A stretch of 7,969 nucleotides of DNA, from assembly GCA_033720975.1 (NCBI GenBank), contig JAWWBL010000078.1:1-7969 (forward strand). The letters are read 5' to 3'. The notes under the pieces are model-generated. The model made no database searches and was not told where the DNA came from. It saw only the letters and a program-made list of their open reading frames with translations. Shown one piece after another: positions 1 to 5,912 of the stretch. The stretch is from JAWWBL01 sp033720975 (lineage in GTDB: Bacteria; Actinomycetota; Acidimicrobiia; Spongiisociales; ZC4RG35). Positions within the stretch are counted from its first letter, which is position 1. The number at the start of each line of letters is the position of its first letter. Position numbers and translations under genes: made by a program.

Positions 1-269
1 CCGGAGCAAACCTCCTCATAGGACGGATTAGGCGTGTAGCCACCGGAGTAGCCCACCGAAGTGGTGTACACGCCTCCCAGCTTCCAGAAGCGGCGCTCTG
101 CGCCCCAGAAACAGCCCATCCCGAACACGGCGATCTCCGTTCCGTCCGGGTACGGGCCCATGAGCGGATTCCCGTTCACGAAATGGGCGGCTGGTACTTC
201 GACCGCCACTTCGCGTCCCGGGAGGGCAGCCGAACGATCGGGCATCTCCATCTTCGCTCTACCAAACAT
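1..269 (-). CDS. msrA: Peptide methionine sulfoxide reductase A, N-terminal part (runs off left edge)
   Basis: MsrA reduces methionine-S-sulfoxide in proteins and free methionine back to methionine, using thioredoxin. It is a cytoplasmic oxidative-damage repair enzyme. The first 89 codons are visible. The catalytic motif GCFWGAER is at residues 52-59 with the nucleophilic cysteine at C53, followed by GVYTTSVGYSGGYTPNPSYEEVCSG-like sequence typical of the family (about residues 65-89). The N-terminal extension of about 45 residues before the core matches the long, E. coli-like form rather than the short form; the resolving cysteines would lie beyond the edge. The start is well fixed: a strong Shine-Dalgarno GGAGGTG (274-280 on the minus strand) lies 4-6 nt before ATG. 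The Rid gene ends 27 bp upstream on the same strand, so the two are probably co-transcribed. Family assignment is near certain; only the C-terminus is unseen. Confidence 0.96.
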   Translation of the reverse strand, partial: MFGRAKMEMPDRSAALPGREVAVEVPAAHFVNGNPLMGPYPDGTEIAVFGMGCFWGAERRFWKLGGVYTTSVGYSGGYTPNPSYEEVCS

Positions 270-273
270 CTTT

Positions 274-280
274 CACCTCC
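274..280 (-). promoter_or_regulatory. Strong Shine-Dalgarno of msrA
   Basis: Read on the minus strand this is GGAGGTG followed by AAAG and the msrA ATG. It is the clearest ribosome binding site in the window and decides the msrA start. Most other genes here have weak or no such site. Confidence 0.85.
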
Positions 281-296
281 AGGCTCATCACACCAG

Positions 297-689
297 TCAA
301 CCCGTTAAGACCGCATCAAGTTCCATCTCGACCTTCCACCTTGGATTCAGAAGCGATGACACGACGACCATGGTGGCCGCCGGCCGTACCTGCCCGAACA
401 CCTCGCCATGAGCCTCACCTATGGCGTCAGCATCTTCGGAGCGGGTGATGAACATCCGGGTTCTCACTACGTCATCAACCGTTCCGCCGGCCTCGGCGAG
501 TGCCTCCAACATGATCTCCATACACCGCAGGGCCTGTCTCTTCGGGTCGGGGTCCACAAAGTCGTCTGGCCAGATGGGGGCTGTGCCGGCGACGAAGACC
601 ATATTGTCGCTGCGCACCGCCCTGCTGAACCCGTACCTCGGCTCATAGGGCGATCCCGAAGAGAAATTCTGCCGGATCATGGCTGACAT
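297..689 (-). CDS. RidA/YjgF/YER057c/UK114 family protein lacking the catalytic arginine
   Basis: Rid proteins are small trimeric cytoplasmic proteins; archetypal RidA hydrolyses reactive enamine/imine intermediates such as 2-aminoacrylate. The 130-residue product has the usual family length and landmarks: VFVAGTAPIW (31-40), the helix around residues 50-68, GGTVDDVVRTRMFIT (68-82) and the end WKVEMELDAVL (118-128). In archetypal RidA the segment PARS carries Arg105, which binds the substrate carboxylate. Here the aligned segment is RPAAT, with Ala at 105, so imine deaminase activity is doubtful and the protein probably belongs to a divergent Rid subfamily. Start choice is uncertain: ATG at 689 gives MSAMIRQNF; ATG at 680 gives a 127-residue form; ATG at 731 adds 14 unfamiliar residues and reaches the divergent promoter zone. 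msrA follows 27 bp downstream. Confidence 0.9.
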   Translation of the reverse strand: MSAMIRQNFSSGSPYEPRYGFSRAVRSDNMVFVAGTAPIWPDDFVDPDPKRQALRCMEIMLEALAEAGGTVDDVVRTRMFITRSEDADAIGEAHGEVFGQVRPAATMVVVSSLLNPRWKVEMELDAVLTG

Positions 690-694
690 CAGCC
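681..694. repeat. Perfect 6-bp inverted repeat over the Rid gene start
   Basis: GGCTGA-CA-TCAGCC is a perfect palindrome with a 2-bp centre. It covers the candidate start at 689 and lies directly upstream of the alternative start at 680. It could be an operator or a small hairpin affecting initiation, or chance. The palindrome is seen directly; its function is not known. Confidence 0.35.
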
Positions 695-712
695 TATGCC
701 GATTGCCTGGCC

Positions 713-740
713 TTCTCGCAGAGTTCACCATGCCTATACC
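713..740 (+). promoter_or_regulatory. Possible promoter for the coiled-coil hydrolase
   Basis: TATACC at 735-740 is a fair -10 element, 12 nt before the ATG at 752. A poor -35 candidate, TTCTCG, lies at 713-718 with a 16-nt spacer. Transcription from it would give a leader of only about 5 nt, in line with the weak Shine-Dalgarno of this gene. The opposite strand reads TATAGG at the same place and could serve the Rid gene. This rests on a short motif match only. Confidence 0.3.
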
Positions 741-751
741 CTTTGAGGCTC

Positions 752-1864
752 ATGCGAAAGCTCCTCGCTCTGATCACAGCTCTCGCCTTGGTTGGCACCG
801 TGGCGCTCATGGAGACCTCCACGGCGTCTGCACAGACAGTCGATGACGCCGAGGACGACGCCGAACGGGCAAGGCAGCGGGCAGAAGTCGCATCGGGATT
901 GGTGGACGAAGCCGTCGTCGAGCGAGACCGGATCGAAGCCGAGCTGGCCGTGGCCATCGCTAGGGCGACCGAGATCGCGACGAGGCTCTCCGAAGTCGGC
1001 GCCGACCTCGACCGCGTCGCAGCAAGCGCGGGCTTCGCCAGCGGTGAGATCGCTTCGATCCGTCAGGAGATCGAGATCCATGCCGTTGAGGCGTACATGA
1101 GAGTCGTCTCGTCTCCTGCGGTGGCTCTCGCCAATACCCGGTCGATAGAAGACGCGGTGATCTTCAGGTCCCTGGCCACCGAGGTCGTTGGCGACAGCCA
1201 GTCAACCCTCGACGCCCTCGTTGTGCGACTCCGCGGGCTAGGTGATCTCCGTGCGACCTATCTGGCAATGCAGGACGAGTACAACGCCCTCCAAGTCGAG
1301 CTCGACGAGCAGGTGGAAGCCCTAGCCAGGCTTTACGACGAGGCCGATGCCGACGTGGCAGCAGCGGTCCGAAACGCCCGTCAAGCCGAAGCCGATTACA
1401 GGGACGCCCTTAGCGCGGTCGCCGCCGCTCAGGCTCGAGAAGAGGAGCAGCGGCGTCAGGAGCAACGAACCACTACGACAACCACAGCCGATTCCGGCGG
1501 GACGGAAGGGCGGGACTCAGACGGTTATCTCATCGGCCCGTTCAAACACCCGCCGAAGGTGGAGAGATGGCGCGGGCTCGTCCAGCAGTTCTTCCCATCG
1601 CATCGGGTGGAGCAGGCACTTCGAATCCTCAACTGTGAGAGCAACGGAGACCCGGATGCGTACAACCCCTATTCGGGGGCATCTGGCCTCTTCCAGTTCA
1701 TCCCGAGCACCTGGGCGACGACGGCCCACAGGGCCGGATACCCCGACGCCAGCCCATTCGAGCCGGAAGCGAACACAGCCTCCGCGGCCTGGCTGGCCAA
1801 CCGGTACGGGCAGCTGAATCTGCCCTATTGGATGGCCTGGAGCTGCCAGAGAGTGTTGCGATAA
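752..1864 (+). CDS. Secreted coiled-coil protein with C-terminal transglycosylase/lysozyme-like domain
   Basis: Probable peptidoglycan-cleaving enzyme acting outside the membrane. The 370 residues show, in order: a signal peptide (1-27, basic MRKL start, hydrophobic core, AXA-type site ASA before Q28); a long, charged, alanine-rich coiled coil (about 28-237); a Thr-rich linker (240-245) and a Gly/Asp spacer; and a lysozyme-like domain (about 268-370). That domain contains LNCESNGDPDAYN (293-305), with E296 the likely catalytic acid, then GASGLFQFIPSTW (309-321). C295 and C365 may form a disulfide. The middle segment AVEAYMRVVSSPAVAL (111-126) resembles the hinge of CwlO/PcsB/RipC-type coiled coils, which in other bacteria are controlled by FtsEX. 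That link is inferred. ATG at 752 is preferred over an in-frame TTG at 743 because it gives a clean signal peptide; GAGG at 745-748 lies rather close to it. The exchanger gene follows after 25 bp. Confidence 0.88.
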   Translation: MRKLLALITALALVGTVALMETSTASAQTVDDAEDDAERARQRAEVASGLVDEAVVERDRIEAELAVAIARATEIATRLSEVGADLDRVAASAGFASGEIASIRQEIEIHAVEAYMRVVSSPAVALANTRSIEDAVIFRSLATEVVGDSQSTLDALVVRLRGLGDLRATYLAMQDEYNALQVELDEQVEALARLYDEADADVAAAVRNARQAEADYRDALSAVAAAQAREEEQRRQEQRTTTTTTADSGGTEGRDSDGYLIGPFKHPPKVERWRGLVQQFFPSHRVEQALRILNCESNGDPDAYNPYSGASGLFQFIPSTWATTAHRAGYPDASPFEPEANTASAAWLANRYGQLNLPYWMAWSCQRVLR

Positions 1865-1889
1865 CAGCGGCTTAAACTGCCCGCCGTCC

Positions 1890-3212
1890 ATGGAGCATCC
1901 GGAGATTCACCCCCGGCGGCAGATCGCCCTCATCGCAGCCGCGCTGGCTGCCTGTGTGCCCGGAGTCGCCCTGAAACTGTCGGGCGTCCACCCAGAGCCG
2001 GTACTGGCAGCTGCGCTCTTCGGCGTCTCCATCGTCGGCGCCGCGTTCATCCTTTCCTGGGCCGCAGAGGTCGTCCAACTCGATGTCGGGTCAGGGCTTG
2101 CGCTCGCATTGCTGGCCCTCATCGCGGTTCTGCCGGAATATGCCGTCGACTTCGTATTCACGGCGAGCGCGGGACGCGAGTTCGCCGAGACCGGAGCCGC
2201 GACGATCAACGGGCCCCTGGCCCTGGCGAACATGACCGGCGCCAACCAGTTGCTGATCGGGTTCGGCTGGCCGATGGTGATCCTCCTCGGCACCTGGCGC
2301 ATCAAGCGCCAAGGTGTCCCTCAGGCACAAGCTGAAGGCGCCACCGCTCTGCGGGTCAACCTCTCGCGAGGCCAGTCGGTCGATATCGCATACCTGGCAT
2401 TGGCCTCGCTCTATGGCCTCACGCTCTTCCTGAAAGAAAGTCTGACTCTTCTGGACGCCGCGATCCTCGTCGCGATCTACGTGATCTACATGATCCGCCT
2501 CGCGGGGGCATCACCCGAGGAACCCCACCTCGTGGGCCCGAGCGCCTACATCGCCACATTTACAAAGACCAAGAGAAGGTTGGTGAACTACATGGGTTTC
2601 GCTTTCGCGGCGGGCGTGATCCTGGCCGTAGCTCATCCCTTCGCGGAGTCCCTGAAGGAGGTAGGCGAGGAGCTCGGGATCAGCACCTTCCTTCTTGTCA
2701 AGTGGCTGGCGCCACTGGCCAGCGAGGCCCCCGAGCTGCTGATCGCGGCTTTATTTGCCTGGAGGCTGGCCGCCCGGACCGGGATTGGAGCGCTGATTTC
2801 CTCGAAGGTGAACCAGTGGACTCTCCTGGTCGGGACGCTCCCCATCGTCTTCGCCATATTCGCCGGGCAGTTCACCGGGCTGCCCCTCGACCAGGTGCAG
2901 CGCGTCGAGCTCTGGGTGACCGCCGCCCAGTCGGTGTTCGCCGTCGCAATCATCGCCAGCCGCTCGGTCAGTCGCAAGGAGGCTTGGGTGATGCTGGGCT
3001 TGTTCGTCGCCCAGCTCGGTGAGTCCTATCTCGCCGAGATCGAGGTGATCAGTCATGAGCAGTCGGCCCAAGCGCGAATCGCTGTTGGAATCGTCTTTCT
3101 CATAGCGGCTGCATGGGTACTCAGAAAGGACATGAAGAAGTTCCGGGTAGCGCTCCGGGACGGATTCCGGGCTCCGTGGTCGGTTCTCGAGGGCCAGGAG
3201 GAAAAGGTCTAG
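1890..3212 (+). CDS. CaCA-superfamily cation exchanger (sodium/calcium or sodium/proton exchanger-like membrane protein)
   Basis: A 440-residue integral membrane protein with about ten or eleven hydrophobic segments, probably exchanging Ca2+ or another cation against Na+ or H+ across the cytoplasmic membrane. Two inverted alpha-repeats typical of the CaCA superfamily can be made out. Repeat 1 has AVLPEYAVD (79-87, E83) and ANMTGANQLLIGFG (113-126). Repeat 2 has ASEAPELLIAA (277-287, E279 and E282) and SSKVNQWTLLVG (304-315). The GTSLPE and GSN signatures of classical members are strongly modified, so the substrate cannot be read off. A hydrophilic loop (about 136-165) follows repeat 1, and the C-terminus is cytoplasmic-looking and basic/acidic. 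No Shine-Dalgarno precedes the ATG, but the gene begins 25 bp after the hydrolase stop, so co-transcription is likely. Its stop codon overlaps that of the converging DUF2461 gene. Confidence 0.85.
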   Translation: MEHPEIHPRRQIALIAAALAACVPGVALKLSGVHPEPVLAAALFGVSIVGAAFILSWAAEVVQLDVGSGLALALLALIAVLPEYAVDFVFTASAGREFAETGAATINGPLALANMTGANQLLIGFGWPMVILLGTWRIKRQGVPQAQAEGATALRVNLSRGQSVDIAYLALASLYGLTLFLKESLTLLDAAILVAIYVIYMIRLAGASPEEPHLVGPSAYIATFTKTKRRLVNYMGFAFAAGVILAVAHPFAESLKEVGEELGISTFLLVKWLAPLASEAPELLIAALFAWRLAARTGIGALISSKVNQWTLLVGTLPIVFAIFAGQFTGLPLDQVQRVELWVTAAQSVFAVAIIASRSVSRKEAWVMLGLFVAQLGESYLAEIEVISHEQSAQARIAVGIVFLIAAAWVLRKDMKKFRVALRDGFRAPWSVLEGQEEKV

Positions 3213-3892
3213 AAGTCCACCCCGACCGCGCCACAGAGGAATGCCATGAACGGTGTTGCCCTCTTCGCATACGCTTCGAAGTCATCGATGAAGGCGTCAG
3301 ACGTGACTTGCTTCTGGGTCAATCGAGTCGACGCCATGAAGGACTTGCGCTTCAGGTCCTCGATGTGGGGATGTTCAGGATCGAATCCTTTGGGCGGACG
3401 TTGCAGAGACTCGCCGGCAAGCGAGTAGACGTCGGTGAACCTCTTCCCGTAAGCGGCCTTCTTCCAACCACTGGGGTCGGCGGCGATTGCCTCTCGGATC
3501 TGGTACGCGACCTTCGTCTCGGGACGCCACAGCCCGACACCCATGAAGCACTCGCCCGGCTCGAGATGGAGGTAGTAGCCGGGAGCGTGCGCATCCTTGG
3601 ATCGCTCGTGCCGGAAGTGCATCCCGGTGTTGGTCTTGTACGGGGTCTTGTCGTTGGAGAAGCGGGTATCGCGGTAAATCCGGAAGAGCGAGCCCCCTTG
3701 GACCCGGGCATCGGCACGAAAGTGTGGGCTGATCCGGGCTAGGCGGGAGCCGAAGTCGGTGATGAATTGCAGGGCCGGCTCCTGGACCGATTCGATGTAG
3801 CGGTCCTTGTTTGCGTTGAACCAGTCCCGCTCGTTGTTCGCCTCGAGGTCCCGGAGGAAACCGAAGAGGTCGGATGTGAAGTGACCAGGCAT
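3209..3892 (-). CDS. DUF2461 / TIGR02453 family protein
   Basis: A 227-residue soluble protein of the DUF2461/TIGR02453 family, which is widespread in bacteria and of unknown biochemical function. The family pattern is complete: FGFLRDLEANNERDWFNANKDRY-like start (10-32), FRIYRDTRFSNDKTPYKT (70-87), GYYLHLEPGECFMGVGLW (105-122), RPPKGFDPEHP (165-175) and KRKSFMAS (181-188). The length is normal for the family, so the gene looks intact. ATG at 3892 is directly followed by the conserved N-terminus; only a weak purine stretch precedes it. The gene converges on the exchanger: its TAG and the exchanger TAG share the bases CTAG. Upstream it faces the small membrane protein gene across a 117-bp divergent region. 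I know no role beyond the family name. Confidence 0.92.
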   Translation of the reverse strand: MPGHFTSDLFGFLRDLEANNERDWFNANKDRYIESVQEPALQFITDFGSRLARISPHFRADARVQGGSLFRIYRDTRFSNDKTPYKTNTGMHFRHERSKDAHAPGYYLHLEPGECFMGVGLWRPETKVAYQIREAIAADPSGWKKAAYGKRFTDVYSLAGESLQRPPKGFDPEHPHIEDLKRKSFMASTRLTQKQVTSDAFIDDFEAYAKRATPFMAFLCGAVGVDF

Positions 3893-4009
3893 GGCTCGAA
3901 CCTACATCTGCGGCCGCTGCGACTCAATGGATCCGTTTTGGACATTTTTGCCAAACGAGGGGAAAAATCGCCTAAGTTGTACGGGCAGCTCGTCCCCTGG
4001 GGGAAGCAA
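3893..4009. promoter_or_regulatory. Divergent intergenic region with overlapping inverted repeats and a structured leader
   Basis: This 117-bp stretch separates the DUF2461 gene (minus) from the small membrane protein gene (plus) and should hold promoters for both. Its middle (about 3931-3980) is clearly AT-richer than the rest of the window. Visible elements are TTTGG (3937-3941) with CCAAA (3951-3955), and ATTTTT (3944-3949) with AAAAAT (3963-3968). AGGGGA (3958-3963) is complementary to TCCCCT (3993-3998), and TCCCC (3993-3997) is complementary to the GGGGA at 4000-4004, next to the start codon. I cannot assign a firm -35/-10 pair; TTGCCA (3948-3953) with TAAGTT (3973-3978) is possible but has a 19-nt spacer. 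Confidence 0.5.
3999..4004 (+). promoter_or_regulatory. Shine-Dalgarno-like site of the small membrane protein
   Basis: GGGGGA lies 5 nt before the ATG at 4010 and supports that start over upstream in-frame ATG codons that run antisense through the DUF2461 gene, and over ATG 4037. The same bases can pair with TCCCC just upstream, which could hide them. Confidence 0.5.
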
Positions 4010-4396
4010 ATGCCTCTGTATGACGGTGTTATATCCATGAACGACGGTGACGTGGGAGTCATCGTTGCCATCGAAGACGACCGAATTCGCTTGTCGGTGG
4101 GTGCAAGTGAGATCGGCGAATGGGACGTCGACGAGTGTGACATCCAGCGATTGGACGAAGGGGTGTTCTCGATCAGCGCCGAAGACGAGGCACTCCGCTT
4201 CCTGCCCAACCAGCCCCAGCTCTTCCAGCAGGCCGTCGGAGCGCGGCTCCCAAGGCCCCAGCCGGCGACGCCAGCATCGAGACGGATGCTGAAGAGTGAA
4301 ACCCTCGAAGAGAGTCTGAGAGGAAAGCTGATCACGGTCGTTGCGGCGGTCATCGCCGGTGCGCTGGGAATTTGGGCTCTTCTTTCGCTTCTCTGA
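4010..4396 (+). CDS. Small C-tail-anchored membrane protein of unknown function
   Basis: I do not recognise a named family. The 128-residue product has a soluble, acidic, beta-rich N-terminal part (about 1-75), a Pro/Ala/Arg linker (about 79-92) and one hydrophobic helix at the extreme C-terminus (about 107-127, LITVVAAVIAGALGIWALL). The soluble part alternates short strands with turns (DDRIRLSV, GEWDVDEC, GVFSISAEDEALRFLPN), as in small PH-like beta-barrel domains; this is a fold guess from pattern only. The expected topology is cytoplasmic N-terminus with a C-terminal anchor and no signal peptide. The open frame extends upstream to 3767, but that part is antisense to DUF2461, and GGGGGA favours ATG 4010. 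The stop codon abuts that of the next, converging gene with no gap. Confidence 0.75.
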   Translation: MPLYDGVISMNDGDVGVIVAIEDDRIRLSVGASEIGEWDVDECDIQRLDEGVFSISAEDEALRFLPNQPQLFQQAVGARLPRPQPATPASRRMLKSETLEESLRGKLITVVAAVIAGALGIWALLSLL

Positions 4397-4963
4397 TCAG
4401 CCCGAGAGCTCCATCCATCCCCCCACCCGGTCGACCAGATACTCACTGATCTCGCGAGATCGATCGAGTACATCGCAAAGCTGCTCGCGACCCATCAGCA
4501 CGTCGACGAGGCTCACTGATGTCTTGCCCTGAAGCATCAAGCGGCGCTCGGGCGCATCCGTTACGGCAGCGAAGGAGTCGATGGCCGAGACCTCGACGGA
4601 CAGGGACATGCCTCCGATCCCCGCCAGGTCTGTCGCCAGGACCAAGAGGTCCGGAGGCTGGTGGAGGGGCGGGACTGCCCAGTTGAAGTAGAGGTCGAGG
4701 AAGTACTGGTCCTCGGGCTCTTCGAAGCCGTCCTCCATCGAGTCGAGTCGGTCACGGAGGGAGAGGACGACCTTGGGGTCGACATCTAGGGCGAGATGTA
4801 GATCGATCGGGCCGCCACAGCCCGATTCCGGGTGGACGTCGACCTCGAAGGATTGGCGCAACGAGTAGGTCTCCACGAAGTGCCGCTCATCGTGGACGTG
4901 GAACCCGTGCTCGGTGGCGTGTTCTTTCAGGTCGGCAATGAACCCGGCGATATCGACTGACAT
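4397..4963 (-). CDS. Hypothetical acidic cytoplasmic protein downstream of yihY
   Basis: I do not recognise this 188-residue protein. It has no signal peptide or membrane helix and is rich in Asp, Glu, Leu and Val. Notable stretches are HVHDERHFVETY (22-33), ESGCGGPIDLHLALDVDP (46-63), EEPEDQYFLDLYFNW (81-95) and, near the end, SREISEYLVDRVGGW (169-183). The first half could be an alpha/beta domain and the second half largely helical, but no catalytic motif stands out. The start at 4963 is chosen because upstream in-frame codons overlap YihY coding sequence antisense in frame; GGTGG lies just before it. The YihY gene ends 28 bp upstream on the same strand, so the two are probably one transcript. 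The stop codon (TGA) directly abuts the stop of the converging small membrane protein gene, forming TGATCA. Confidence 0.78.
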   Translation of the reverse strand: MSVDIAGFIADLKEHATEHGFHVHDERHFVETYSLRQSFEVDVHPESGCGGPIDLHLALDVDPKVVLSLRDRLDSMEDGFEEPEDQYFLDLYFNWAVPPLHQPPDLLVLATDLAGIGGMSLSVEVSAIDSFAAVTDAPERRLMLQGKTSVSLVDVLMGREQLCDVLDRSREISEYLVDRVGGWMELSG

Positions 4964-4991
4964 TGCCACCGAGGTTATTGGACTCGATGCA

Positions 4992-5879
4992 TCAATGGGA
5001 GGGGGCCTCCGGGAATTGGCTTGGCTCCTCGGCGAGAACGTCGGCATAGACCTTGGTGACGGTGACCCCGAACAGATAGACGCTGGAGAGAACGAAGGCG
5101 AGCAGAAGAACCGCAAAAATGGAGCCGGCCACGGTGATGCCAGACGGTTCTGTGTTCCAGGCGAAGTAGATGCCGATGGCGTAGGCGGCGAGGAGGAACA
5201 CCGACGCGGTGAAGCCGGATCCATACCAGATGGCTCGCCAAGGCACTGTGATGGACGTCAGAGTCTGAAAGATGAGGGCAAAGACGACAGGAAGCAACAC
5301 GAGGGATACGAGCGGAGCGACGACTCCGATCACCTGATGAACTCCTGCCGCCTCAGGGGGAAACAGCCCGGCCACGAAGCGCCAGGCGAAATTGAGCAGC
5401 CAGACCGCAAGAAGGATGAATCCGAGGCCGATCGTCCACAGCATCCCCTTACCGCGTTTCTTCAAGAACGCCACGACTCCCTTGGTTTCCTCGTGGGGAA
5501 CCCCAAAGATGTCGTCCTGTGCCCTCTGCAATTCGAGGAAGAGAGACGATGAAGTCCACATGACCAGGAGAACACCGAGGACTGCGGCGGTGTCTCCGGC
5601 CGCCACGGTCGCATCGAGGAACGCCCCTACCGCCTCGGCGACCGTGGCTCCTGCCACCCTTTCAACGTTGGACAAGATCTCGGCTCGAGCCTGGAAGTCG
5701 TCCCCAACGATCGCCCCAACGACCCCGACCGCGAAGAACAGCAGAGGACTGAGCGAGAACACGGTCCGGTACGCGATGGCGGCCGCCATCCTGTTCGCCC
5801 TGACGTAACCGAACCTCTTGCCGGCGGCTACGAGAACGCGACGGGCGAATCGGAAGGCACGCCGCGCTCTCTCCACCAT
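4992..5879 (-). CDS. YihY/BrkB (virulence factor BrkB) family inner membrane protein
   Basis: A 295-residue polytopic membrane protein of the YihY/UPF0761 (BrkB) family, once misnamed ribonuclease BN; its true function is unresolved and a transport role has been proposed. The family start is clear: a basic amphipathic N-terminus (1-30), then MAAAIAYRTVFSLSPLLFFA (31-50). Six hydrophobic segments are visible at about 33-57, 97-116, 147-171, 181-206, 219-241 and 249-273. Other family marks are WTSSSLFLELQRAQDDIFG (108-126) and VPWRAIWYGSGF (212-223). ATG 5879 is preferred; an in-frame ATG at 5921 would add 14 unlikely residues and overlap the ligC start. No Shine-Dalgarno is visible. It is divergent from ligC across 33 bp and probably co-transcribed with the unknown gene 28 bp downstream. 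Confidence 0.92.
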   Translation of the reverse strand: MVERARRAFRFARRVLVAAGKRFGYVRANRMAAAIAYRTVFSLSPLLFFAVGVVGAIVGDDFQARAEILSNVERVAGATVAEAVGAFLDATVAAGDTAAVLGVLLVMWTSSSLFLELQRAQDDIFGVPHEETKGVVAFLKKRGKGMLWTIGLGFILLAVWLLNFAWRFVAGLFPPEAAGVHQVIGVVAPLVSLVLLPVVFALIFQTLTSITVPWRAIWYGSGFTASVFLLAAYAIGIYFAWNTEPSGITVAGSIFAVLLLAFVLSSVYLFGVTVTKVYADVLAEEPSQFPEAPSH

Positions 5880-5900
5880 CAACTGAAGGCTATCGGAACA

Positions 5901-5906
5901 TACACT
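5901..5906 (+). promoter_or_regulatory. Probable -10 element giving a leaderless ligC transcript
   Basis: TACACT fits the actinobacterial TANNNT -10 pattern. Transcription starting 7 nt after it would begin at or next to the GTG start codon at 5913, and no Shine-Dalgarno precedes that codon. No good -35 is seen. A leaderless mRNA is the simplest reading, but it is inferred. Confidence 0.45.
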
Positions 5907-5912
5907 CGGTCC

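Noticed and set aside
61..411. Plus-strand open frame opposite msrA and the Rid gene
   Set aside because: It runs antisense through two clearly conserved genes and has no recognisable content.
1865..1889. Terminator between the hydrolase and the exchanger
   Set aside because: Only a weak GGC/GCC pairing is visible and no T-run follows; the 25-bp gap fits co-transcription better.
3113..3742. 209-codon plus-strand frame opposite DUF2461
   Set aside because: It is antisense to a complete conserved protein; GC-rich codon bias makes long shadow frames common.
3767..4009. Long N-terminal extension of the small membrane protein frame
   Set aside because: Most of it is antisense to the conserved 5' half of the DUF2461 gene, the residues look like a shadow frame, and a better Shine-Dalgarno sits at 4010.
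4964..5224. N-terminal extension of the unknown acidic protein
   Set aside because: It overlaps the conserved end of the YihY gene in another frame and is Ser/Pro/Arg-rich, as expected of a shadow frame in GC-rich DNA.
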